NCBI RefSeq assembly: GCF_910596095.1
Contig: NC_056534.1
Location: 11,851,490 to 11,915,489 of the forward strand
Source: Thunnus maccoyii
Lineage: Eukaryota; Chordata; Actinopteri; Scombriformes; Scombridae
Reading direction: 5' to 3'
Length of the DNA stretch: 64,000 nt
Position 1 is the first letter of the stretch, and every line of letters begins with the position of its first letter. Below the pieces are notes generated by a model that searched no databases, was not told the origin of the DNA, and was given only the letters and a program-made list of their open reading frames with translations. This document shows positions 26,001-38,100 of this stretch, in pieces. The position numbers and the translations under genes were made by a program.

Positions 26001-29000
26001 CAACATAGCTTGTAGGCTATCAAAAACAAACAAATCCAACTAATCCACTTGATACAATGTATCAACCAAGCGGCAACCTCTGGGGCTGTAAAACGAAGCC
26101 AATGCAGAAGTGCCAAAAACTGCAGTTCCTTGAATGGTCACTTGAGGTTGGCTCCAAAAGTGAGTTAATCCCCATCGACCCCCATGTTAAAATGCCCAAC
26201 TTTACAGCAGAAATAAACATGTTTACAGCCTGGTACAAAAAATGGTTTAGCTCTCTATAGCTAATTTGCCCTTTCATGACAACTGTACGGGAGGTGAATT
26301 TTTTTATAACTCACCCGTTTAAATTTTATTAAACTGTAAAGTTATGCATGTTGAAGGACATGGCTGCTCTGAGTGACACGTCCGCCAGCCGCTAGGTGGC
26401 TTGTTTCAGCCATTCGGCCCGCCTCTTTGCCCATTTTTGATTGGCTGGGAGTTACATAGCGTCACGCACTGCCAAGATGGCGACGGCCGGAGCGGCTCAC
26501 TTTGAGCTTCAAAACTTCTCTTCAGAAACCAACGGCTGATGTCACGGTAACTACATCCATATTTTTATACAGTCTATGATATCAACGCAGAAGCAGTGGG
26601 GTATGCCAGTGCATCGTTGCTTTGGAAATGGTCATCTGTGTCTGTGCGTTGCTTTGATGTGAACAGCCCAATTTTACAACATTTACGACCTTTTGCACGT
26701 TGCATCCCGTCATGTTGCGAATTATTGATCTGAACTGGCCTTAATGTTAAATAACCAAGTCTTTATAACTCTGGAACAAAAGTGTGTTCATATAACATCC
26801 CATCACTCAAAATTCAGTGAGGCGTTGTGTTGGTCTCTCTACCAGTAAAAGTACAAGCATTCAGCCTGTCCTCTGTACTGGGTGATTTGAAGGAAATGCA
26901 TCATCGAGGAAAGATGAAGAGCTCACCATCACTGTCAATGAAGTCCTGCAGGGCTTTGAACGAGCCAGACTGCCGAGGCTCCTGTGGCTCCTCCTGATCT
27001 TTCTGTAACATCCGGTACACATCAGATTCTTCAATGCTGGCTAAAGTCCTGGGGCTGAGCGGCACAGTCAACCACACAAAGATTCAGACACATATATACA
27101 GTATAGGAAGCAAACATAAATACACACTGCTCTGGTCTGTAGGACTATGACAAATTAAACCTTCTTTTTTGCAGACCAGCCAAAGTCCATTTCATCAGGA
27201 CTGGGTTGCACCAGCTGTTTGTAAATCCATCTCTCATCTTTGTGTAAAGTCTTTCCAAAGTTCTTAATAAGCTAGTTTCAAACTAGTGAATTATTAAATC
27301 AGGTTACATCATTAAAATTTAAGAAAATTACATAAGCTAGTAAACGCGTTAGTAAAGTGTAAATCAGTTGCTAAAAAACATCTATAGTGCTGTCCTGTAA
27401 GAAGCATCAAACTATGTAAACAGGAAGTCAATGTAGCATCACAACCTATAGCATAATTTTCAAAGTAACAGTTTTTAGAGCCAAAAGATGAAATGAACTT
27501 AACTGCCAATCCTTTGTGAATGTATGACTTTGTTTTATTTGTAAGTGCATACCTTGAGAAATATCAGTATGCGCATTTTACAATTAGCTTAGACGAATTC
27601 ATCCATTTCAGCAAAAACATTGTAAAACGGGAGCTAGCCGTTGTTATTTGGTCATTTACTCTAGCTAACTAGTTAGTTGTTATTCTAGTTATTGGTATAA
27701 AGTTTTGTAATTTGAGGTTTAGTGTGTTTTTTCTGTGAAATTTGAAGTACCAGGTCATAAATGTTGACTATATTCCATATATGACTATATTCCATATTAC
27801 CTCTTTTGCTTTTCAATTTATGCAGGTCTGATATTCTCAAGCTAACGTTTGCTTTTCCAGTTGGTTTATTCAGCTAACACAACAGTTCCACCTGGCAGTT
27901 AGTGTAAATATTTAATAGCAACTCATCTCTATGTAAGAACTAGTTTGTGTGGTGCAACTGGTTTTAATTTAGTGATGTGTAAATGTCCCCTTAATAAACA
28001 CTTATGTTATAACTAGGCAAAGTTTGAATTTATGAACAGCTGGTGCAACCAGCTTCATGCTAGCGGCAGAAATGATGCATTACAATCATAACTGCTTTGC
28101 CCTGAAACTTGTGGTTAGTTAGTAACTGCAAGATCAGGTGAGAACAACCAGCTGGAGATCATGGAGATACAGTATGTTGAGTCAAAAAGGAGAAGAGTTT
28201 GATGCTAAATGTGAGATGGGTGAAAACAAAAACAACAACAACAAAAAAAAGAGAACGAGAGAGGCTTTTGATTAAACACACAATATGCAATTTTAGCCAC
28301 TAGGGGTCTCTCAATCAAAACAATAACAAAAGACAGAGTGTGATGACATGAGATAACGTGAGATCATGGGAGTTGTTGTCTTCATTGTTAAACAACCAGC
28401 TTCTTTGGATTACTTAGGATTACTCCAGTGTTCATCGTTCAGGATGTTTTTACCAAGAGCCGAATTATCTGCAGAGGTCTCCTTTCCAAAACAAAAGGAC
28501 CTGGTAATTAAAACAGGTAAAAACACTGGATAAAGCAGTTTCAAGTAAAAAATCAGTTAAAAACGACCAAGATCTAAAAAGTTTATCATAAAAATGTGGC
28601 TTTTACCTGATAAAAAGTCAGTTTATAACAGTTTTTGTCAAACAACCACAACGCCAACATATTATGCTATATGCGTATACTCTTTGGTAGACGCCATTGT
28701 GGTAGTTACATATTATAGCTTTAATGAATGGTTTTAGCTATAATTTCAAGGTTACTGATTCAACAACTTGCCCCTTTCAAGCATACTGTTGTAGTTTTTC
28801 TTCATAATCATGGTTTAATATATAATAATTCCGTCCAGTCTGCTAATAGTAGTGGTTGTGAATGCATCATTAGAGTGAGTCTCTGTGGTATCAGCCGACA
28901 TGACCTGAGTTTGATATGATTTATGTCTTTTTCAGAAGTTGTGGTTAAGCCATGGAAAGATTCATTCCTGTGTGCTGTTGTAATATATTCTGAGTGCGAC

Positions 29001-32000
29001 ACACCATATATCAGGTAGCCTAATGAAAGCCACATGACTTCATTGGAAGGCTGGAGGCTTACATACTGTAGCACATCTGTGGCCATATTAAGCTATTCAG
29101 CTCAGTTCAGTCATTTCACAACATCAATACATAAAAATACACGCCTGTTCCTACCACACTTCAACAGTTGTGAATAGTGACATATTCTCTATTCCTGTTA
29201 TAGTTAGCTGTTGCAATAACACAAAGAAATACCAGGATACTTTTCACTACAACTCAGTCAAGCACCTTAATGTCACACCAATCCTTCATTGTGGCAGAAA
29301 CGTAGACAACCTAGTGAAAATTGGTCTGACAGTTAGTCCCAGTAAGATCCAGACCCCAGCCGATAAAGGTAGCACTTTTGAATATTAGATCTCAATCTAG
29401 CAAGACATTTTATATTAATGATTTTATCTCTGAACATGGTCTTAGCTTTTTACTCTTAGCTGAAGCCTGGCTTACTTCAATTGCTTCAGCTACTTTGTTA
29501 GTTGTAAGTGCACCTTTTTATATGCCAGTAGACAAGATAAAAGATGGGGTGGGATCGCCAATATTTTCTCTAGTAGTTTTATCTGCACTCAATGTTCTTT
29601 TAGCAATTTTCTAACATTTGAATACTTAGCAATGGTTATCAAAGCACACCAGCCTCTACTCATTGTGACTGTCTATCAGACCCCAAACATGACAGCAACT
29701 TCTTATCAGTGTTTTATGATCTTATGTCCATTGTTCTTACTAGCCATGATAAAATCATTTTACTTGATGATTTTAATTTTCATGTTAACAGCTACACTGA
29801 TTCGAGGTCTCTTGATTTCTTGGATCTTGTTGCTTGTCTCAGTCTTGTTCAGCATGTAAAGAGTGCCAACCCCAATCACCCACAATGGAAATAATGGACT
29901 TAGTTGTTACTAGGGATATTGAAGTTGACATTTTATCCTTTGCCAAGGTCCCTACTTCTGTCTTTTTGTGCCTTCATTAGCACCACCCTTTCTACATCAA
30001 ATGACTGTCTAGACACTTGTGGTGAGGCATAATATTAACAATGAAGTTATTAGCAGATTTTGAAAATCTGCTGAATATCTTTCCTCCATCCCCCACTGGC
30101 TTAGTTGATGACCTTGTTGATGATTTAATGACAAATTAAGATTCTTACTAGATACAGTAAAAGATTTAAAAAAGGCAATTAATCGAAAATCACCATGGAG
30201 AACTGCTGCAATTTGTCAGCTGAAAGCTGAGAGAAGAAAGGAAAAGCAAACTTGTTCAACAAACTTGTTCACTTTGACATGTTTAAAGATCAATTTATAA
30301 TTTACAACAATGCCAGGAAAGACAGACAAGCACATTTCTCAAAGATTATTTCAGAAAAACAAAATAATCCCAAAGTGCTTTTTCAGAAGTTGACAGTCTT
30401 CTAAATCCATAACTTGCTCTCTGCTGCTATAATAACTCCTCTACTCTTAGAGGCGAAGAATTTGCTTCATTTTTTGGGGAGCCAGCATTGTAAATACAGA
30501 CACTCAAACTCCCTGGCATCTCCCTGCCCATAGGCCTCTATCTATGATGTCATCATTTGATTTGATGTCAGAAGATGTCATCGGTGAAGTGATTAGCAGG
30601 ATGAAGTCTTCCACTTGTGTTCTAGACCCCATCCCAACCAAGCTGTTTAAATCCTGTTTCCAAAGCCTGTCCCAGGTAACAACTAGTATAATAAACTCCT
30701 CTCTTAATTTAGGCATCTTCCCCACAGCTTGCAAGACTTCACTGGTAAAACCTCTCCTAGAGAAATCCAATCCAGGTTACTCAGAGCTAAACAATTACAG
30801 ACCCATTTCTAATCTACCTTTCCTTTATAAACTTCTAGAGAAAAATTGTTTTTAAATCAACTACTTGTTCATCTAACCAACAACGGCATTTTAGAAAAGC
30901 TCCAATCTGGTTATTTAGCAAACCACAGCACACAGACAGCCCTACTTCAAATTGTAAATGACCTGAGAATTATTGTGGATGCAAACAACATGGCTATCCT
31001 TCTTCTTTTAGACCTCAGTGCAGCATTCGATACAACTGACCATCAAATTTTAATTGACAGACTTAAGAAAGGGTTTGGTTCTCTCTGACCGTATATCAGC
31101 TTGGTTTCAGTCTTATTTAACTGGTAGACAGTTATTTGTCACCCTGGTTGTATCAGAGACTCATGGTATTGAATATGGTATTCCTCAAAGAAGTCTTGTC
31201 GGCCCAATTTAGTTTTGTTATATATGCTCCCACTTGGAAACATTATTAACCATCACCATGTCAATTACCATTTTTATGCTGATGATACACAATTATACAT
31301 CTGTTTCTCACCAAATGACCCCAATGCACTGCATGCTCTCATTGCCTGTTTCACATGTATGGATGAGTAAAAACTTTTAAAACTAAATGAGGAAAAAACT
31401 GAGATTCTATTAATAGGACCCAAAGCAACAAGAGAAAAAACTGCACTTGATGCTTGATGGTCTTAGCAAACAGATTAAAACAAAAATCACAAACTAGGGA
31501 GTGATGTTAGACTTCAATTTTAATTATCATTTTAACAAGGTCATTAAAACATCCTTTTTTCATTTTAGGAATAAAAGTCAGACCCTTTTTCAGAAAGATG
31601 CTGAATTGTTCATTCATACTTTTATTACTACCCATTTAGACTATTGTAATTCCCTTTGCACTGAATTATGTAATAACAAAACTATAGTTCAGAACACTGC
31701 GTCCAGAATCTTAACTAAAACAAAGAAAATGGATCTCATCACCCCAGTGCTTAAGACACTGCACTGGCTGCCTGTAGCCTATCTTTAAAAGCTGATTTTA
31801 AAGTTCTTTTACTTGTCTATAAAGCTTTAAATGACCTTGCTTCTCCTTACATCATAGATTTTCTTTCATTTTATGTTCCCGCTAGATCACCAAGCTCCTC
31901 CACCGCTTCTCTTTTAAATGCTCCTTATGTGTCCCATAAAAGTACCAGCGAGGCTGCTTTCTGTTTTTATGCCCCTAAACTGTGGAACACACTGCCTCTG

Positions 32001-32118
32001 GATATTAGAAAGCAAGCTCTCTCTTTATTAACATGAAATTAAATACCTACCTTTTAAATCTGGCTTTGAATTTGCAGTAATGTTATCGCCTTAGTTTTTA
32101 AGTTTTAATAATTGCTTT

Positions 32119-32152
<34 letters not shown>

Positions 32153-35100
32153 TTATCCCTGGTGTTTATTTTATTGACTGTTATTTTTTTATTTTTTAAC
32201 ATTTTATTATATTTTATTAGTCCTGCAAAATTGTATTTATTGTTATCTATTTTTGTTTTTCTTTTTTGTCTGTTGTTTTAATCTTGCTATGTGAGGCACT
32301 TTGGGCTGCATGTTTGTATGAAAGGTGCTATATAAATAAAGCTGAGTTGAGTTGAGTTGAGCTGATACCTTTCATCAAACCGAATGACTGGCAGGGTGAT
32401 TCAGGAGGGGAGTCATGTAAAGAGCAGGTGGAGGACAGTAAATGTAACAGCAGCAAAGCAGAAACAAGACTGAGTTCACAGCCATGCTAGTAAATCTGTG
32501 GGACTATACTTAGTAGGCACAGCAGTGCTTTGAGCTACATGCTATCACTAGCATGATAGCATATATGTAACACAGTTGTTACATATCTATTTAAACTAAT
32601 GTGGATGAGAAGTCCTTAAAGTGCTCAGGAAAAAAATGGAAATTTGAACATCAGCAATTCCATGACAACTGGGAAGTTCCATCTGCTGAGGAAGATCATG
32701 TGTTTTGATCAAAAGCTCCAGAACAGCTACTGAGTGGACCTTGTGGTGAGATTGTTTTTGTCAAATAATGTAAAGATTGGCCTGAGCGTGGTGCCAGAGG
32801 AAGGGGCATTTAGAGCTGAATTGTCAATTAAACAATTAATCAATTGAAAATTAAGTGAACATTTTTTATCATTTATGTCATTTCTCAACAAAAAACAGTG
32901 CAGGTTCTCAAATGTGATACTTTGCTGCTTTTCTCTGGTGTTTGACTGGTACTTTACAGGACCAGTCAAAAGTTTGGACACACCTGAGAAAGTGTCCCCA
33001 AACTTTTGGCTGGTCCTGTATAATTTGAATACAGAATATAGTTTATAAAACATGTATCTTTGTTTATATTCTATTTTATAAAAGATTAATTGATTATTTG
33101 AAAAAAGGCTCAATAATCAACAATAAACAGTCATTAATTGGAGCCATAAAGCCAACTAATATGCTAACATGCTATAGTTTAACATATGAGCAATGTCAGC
33201 AGTTAGCTAATTCAATAGCAAATTTTAGCCTTAACCTTAAAGTACAGCTGAGTTTGACTTTCTGTTAGCTTTGCAGTATGTTGTCATGATTTTAAGTGTT
33301 GTATAAGTGTAAATTGCTAATGGTACAAGTTGAAAAGTCAGAGGAGACAAAGTCATGATTTACTCTCTGTATTAAGTGTGTCCCAAGGTAGCGCCCCATT
33401 CTTTCAGTATGTGCATATAATGAATAAGTTCCTCATGCTTCTGTTCAGCTGGGACATTGAACTCTCTGCATACATGTATGTAAATAATATACTGGTACTG
33501 AGACTTTGTTGACAGATTTCCTTTATTGGATCTAATGGTTTAAAATTTTGATAATGCAAAGAGTAATTTCACCATGTTTGTAATGCTCAGAAAAATGTAT
33601 TCATGTGTTTTTTGTGTGTTTGTATAATGATTGTTTACAGAGAAAAAAAAAGTATTTTGGGACCCATTTAAGCACGTCACATGATCTGTAATTCACAGTG
33701 CTGTTACTGGGGGTTTGGGACCAGAAATGTTTGTAGCCTACCAATTTCATGGCAGACCACTCGTTATTTTTAAAAATACAGTATGTCAACAGATGGACTG
33801 ATGGACAGGCTGAAGGACAGAACATCCAGGGAGCGATGTTGCTAAAAAAAAACAAAACAAAGCTTACCATAATCAGTGTTTTTACAACTCACATGCTGTT
33901 AGTTGCTATGGTGCAGGGCTTTGAGTGAACCTTAAGCTGTGGATAGCGTGAAGACCAGTCACCTCTCAGGCTTGGGGTGGACTATGCCACGGATCTGGCC
34001 CTCCATGGCGTCCTGGATGTTGCCTGAGGAGTAGAGCCCTATGGGAGTGTTGTAGGCTGTACTGACCACCTGACGCTTGTCATCGATGTTGGCTGCCGCG
34101 ACGAACGGCTGAGCTTTGCGGTTGTGAGCAGCGCCAATAGGTTTGTACTCCTAAAAAGAGAAAAAGGGAACAATACTGAAATAATGATGGAAAGCTGAAT
34201 GGCTATCATAATCCTTAATCACACTCTCACAAACCTGTCGCTCTGCTTCCAGATTGATTTTATATGGGTGAGCTTTACCGTCCTCCATTACACGTGGTGA
34301 CCACATGCTTGACTTATTCCTGGGTACAAAAGACAGATCTTGGTCAGACAGTGTGTGTGTGTGTGAGAATTTTCTGTAATCCCGACCTGTAAAAGATTAA
34401 AACTGTGGTTCAAACTTGTCGTTGGCCTTTTCCGGTAATACCATAGGATACTATTTAACTATGTGAACTGGGTTTTGAGTGTATCCGAACTGAAAAAGTA
34501 ACAGAACCACTAAATTCACTTTTGAATGTGCTGTTATTGTCCCATAAAAGAATCTACAAAGGAAATATAAGAGCATGCTCACAGCTGGAAACACTTAAAC
34601 CAAAATACAGATGGTACGGTGGTAGAACAGCTCTGGGTAGATCATAGAAAAAGGTGTTTAATCTTTGGGAGGGGACAAGCTTTTTGCTTTCTCTTTGTAT
34701 TTTCAGAAGCTTTCCAAAACAGCAGTCTTGTCTAGTAACTGCAGAAACAATACACTATGAAGACTAGTATGTAGTTCATATTGTAGAGGTTGCAAGATGA
34801 TTGACAGGACAGGAGAGCTGTAAACAACATATTTCTGACACTCAATATTCATTGATTTTTTTCTACTTTTGTCTTTTTTCTTCTGAATTGATGGATAATT
34901 TTGCTTCTCCAAGCTCCTAAAAAATAAATAAATAAAACAAGGAAAAGAAATCACTCCTTGATTACAACCTGTAGCCATACAACCAGTGATGAGAGGTTTC
35001 ATGTTGACATTGCCTTGTTTTAAGGGGTCACAGGCTAAAACAACTGGCTGTACAGTATTAGTATGTAGCTGTTATACATACTTACATATGGACCTTTTAT

Positions 35101-38100
35101 AGTACAGAAGGTGGACACAGTAAAAACAACACCTGTGCACTAACATAATTCAGCACTAATAATAATGACCTTCAACTTAACTCAAAAATGAATCAACAGC
35201 TGTCTGACACAAAAATGGAACAATATAAGCTTCACAAACAGGAATTATTGCAAGGCTAGTATATTAAATTTCATTATACTGCGCAGGCATTGCCTTTATT
35301 GTGGCCTCCACCTGTTTATGTGCCATGTATGTGCTTGTAGAGTCTGCAGATAACCTTTCAACTGTCAGACAGAGCTGACGGGTGGATTCCTTTATCTTGT
35401 TCTGGGCTTCACAGTGCAGCATGTCTGTGGCTGGGACTCCTTCGATGGCCAAGATGAGGTCACCTGCGCATAAATTGGCAATGGAGGCCTTACTGCCCGG
35501 GGTGATCTGGGTGGGATTAGAAGAAGGGATAAATAAGAGGAGAGGAGAGATGAAAGAACAACAAATTTAGGATTGTGTTCAGATGAGATGCAGACTGTTC
35601 CCTACAGGGCGTGAGGGGTCACTGAATGGTTCCATGTGTGTGAAAATTATGTTAATCACACACTACAGTCTTTGCAGTCACCAGATCTCAACTCAACTAA
35701 TATGAGAGATTTTGGAGCGACATGTTAGACAGTGCAGCTCCATCACCAAAACACAAAATTAAAGGACATGGCTGGTCATTTTCTTTTTTTTCTTGTTGAC
35801 AACAAATCTCTAACCTGATACGCCAAATGGTTTCACATAACCATCTAAGAAGTCGTCCTTAGAAACTGTTTGGAAAAGGGCAGGCACTTTCAAAAAATTC
35901 TTGGCAGGTGATTGGATGAACCATCTGTCTTATCACCTATCACGGGCTATCGCTTCTCACTGTCATCACACCTAAACCATGCCTCTAGCTGCCAGTAGTT
36001 CTAGGACACTGATTGGTCTTAACCCCAGTTGGTTCGGCCAAAAGCACATAACTTGAAGCCTGACAAGATGGATTCTTGCGTAATCTTGTGAATCCAGCTG
36101 CCTTGCAAGGTAAACAAATCTCATGTGCAGAGCCAAAGCAGAAATGAATTGATCCTACTTACAAGTATTAAACAGCTCCAAAGACTAACAACAGTGATCA
36201 CATTTCCTGTCTCAAGAGATTAGTCCCATGTAAGGCAGAGCTTCTAAACAAACTACTATGATTACTCTTTGTGATGAAAGAGCATATCAGCCAGTTCAAT
36301 GGTGTGACTCAGAGACGCGTTTTTAATAGTTTTTGGCCAACAACCGAGGTCTACAGCACAGAGAAATAAGATATATCAGGCTTTGGATACACGCACAACA
36401 CTCGTAAGTAGATCAATTTATTGTTGGTTTGGCTCTGCACATGAGATTTGTTGACAGTAAAAGTACAGAAAATCACCAGCCATATCCTTTAAGGAAGTAT
36501 TGGAAGAAGAGAAGAAGAGGCTTGTGGTGGCCCAACACCTTATCAACACTATGCTGGTTTTCCCTTAATTGGTCACTACTGTATATTTAAAAAGCAGAAG
36601 GGCTCAAAATTTCATCAAAAGAGAAGGAAGAAGACAGTTCTCTCTATTTGCTTTTATTTCCCCTTTCTGTTACATTATTCTGTATTGACTTTTGTTTAAT
36701 CCATTGAAAAATAAATAAAAAAATAAAGCATTTATATATAATTAAATTCTCACAAACAGAAATATCTCACTAAACAACACTATAATTGACAGGGTCATGA
36801 GAATTTTGGGACCTAAAACAGGGTCATGGGGCAGAAAAAGTTGACGAACCTTGAATTGGCACATTAGTAGAGGGGATAGAAATGTGAAAATCTGTTGCTC
36901 ATATTCATTTTGTTTTTTATATTGTTATTTCTCTCTTTCTATGAGTAATTTCTCAGAGCAACAGCCAGAAAACAGAAAACCCTCTCTGTCTTTTTCTATC
37001 TGTCTCACCATCATTTCTTCCTTCTTTTAAACCCATTCAAACAGTCTGAGTACTTGCATGTACAGATGGTGCAGCCTTGTGAAAGGTTTCGGCCTGCTCT
37101 CCATCACTGACACTTCATCTCTTAATGCAGTGCTCAACTGCAAGGCCCCTTGTTCATGTTCCCCTGCTGGGATCACAGCTTTATATGATTTTGCTTTTCC
37201 TTCTCTGAGTCTCACCTGACCTAAATACTCCTGCAAAACACAGACCCCACTAAGAAGGCCAGCTATTCAGCCAAATTCCTAACAGGAAAGATTCCGGTCA
37301 TGAATTACCTGAATTTGCCATTTTTTTCTCCTTATTCACCCTACAAAACACTGGATGCTCTATGAGATGCAGCAGCAGGTCTCCCGTTACAGTGGGGCAT
37401 TGCCCTGGTTGGTATGCATGCATGTAAACAATCTGTCCCTTGTCATGGAGATAATATAAACATGTGCTGCTTCCCACTAAGTGACAGCATCGGTGAATTT
37501 TGTTGGCTGGGAAATGATTAAGATCAATAGGAATTCCCAGAAAGCCATCAGGGTTGCAAGAATACCTCAGGAGGCATCTTCAATCGAACCGAACATTCCC
37601 ACTTACACTACACAGGGCATGACCTATGCTTAGCCATATTGCATTACTGGACATAGGAAACTTAGCTACACTGGGATGTTACACTGAAACTTGAATTAGG
37701 TCATCTGCCTATAAATAACTGTGGATGAAAGTGCTGAGGGGATGTCTCATGCTGCCAAAGAGGGAGCAGTAATTTACACTGGAGCATTTGTTGGATCATT
37801 GCTGTGTGACTGTATGTTTTACTTCTCTGATGTCTGATATCTACACAACTATTTTTTTTTTATTGGATTGTTTTGTTTCCACCCAGCCCAGTTGTAATGT
37901 CAAACATTTGTCTCTGTTTAAAGTACAACCATCTTTTCCTTCATTCTTTCTGTCTCTGTTTTCTTCCTTCTGTCTTTCAGACGTTCCTCTGTCCTTCCTC
38001 CTATCCTTCCTGCTCCCTCCTGCCTTTGTGTTTTCCTTGTTTCTTTCTTTTTTCTCCTTCCTTTTATCCATGTGTCTTCTGTTTCTCATTTATTTTTCTT

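Larger units (their letters stand above)
29215..32362 (+). mobile_element. Degenerate L2-type LINE, antisense in pdlim3 intron
   Basis: An endonuclease-like start at 29378 ([20 protein letters not shown]) is followed by reverse-transcriptase blocks. These are [12 protein letters not shown] and [11 protein letters not shown] (30600-30840), [19 protein letters not shown] and [19 protein letters not shown] (30880-31060), [10 protein letters not shown] with its catalytic YADD at about 31274, and LDYCNSLC near 31640. The 3' end GAAAGGTGCTATATAAATAA, followed by four GAGTT units, is typical of fish L2 tails. Frames are broken many times and the copy cannot be active. It is oriented opposite to pdlim3, between exons 4 and 5. 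Confidence 0.85.
32480..33260. repeat. Second, interrupted copy of the 21.7-kb dispersed repeat
   Basis: CATGCTAGTAAATCTGTGGGACTATACTTAG (split here at CTGTGG) corresponds to 21665-21715, and TATGCTAACATGCTA with TACAGCTGAGTTTGA at 33160-33260 corresponds to 21740-21960. Between them lie another repeat (32820-33120) and a 66-bp palindrome, indicating nested insertion. Confidence 0.45.

Noticed and set aside
32727..33113. 128-codon minus-strand open frame
   Set aside because: It runs through a dispersed repeat and the 66-bp palindrome. It shows no domain or plausible protein composition.
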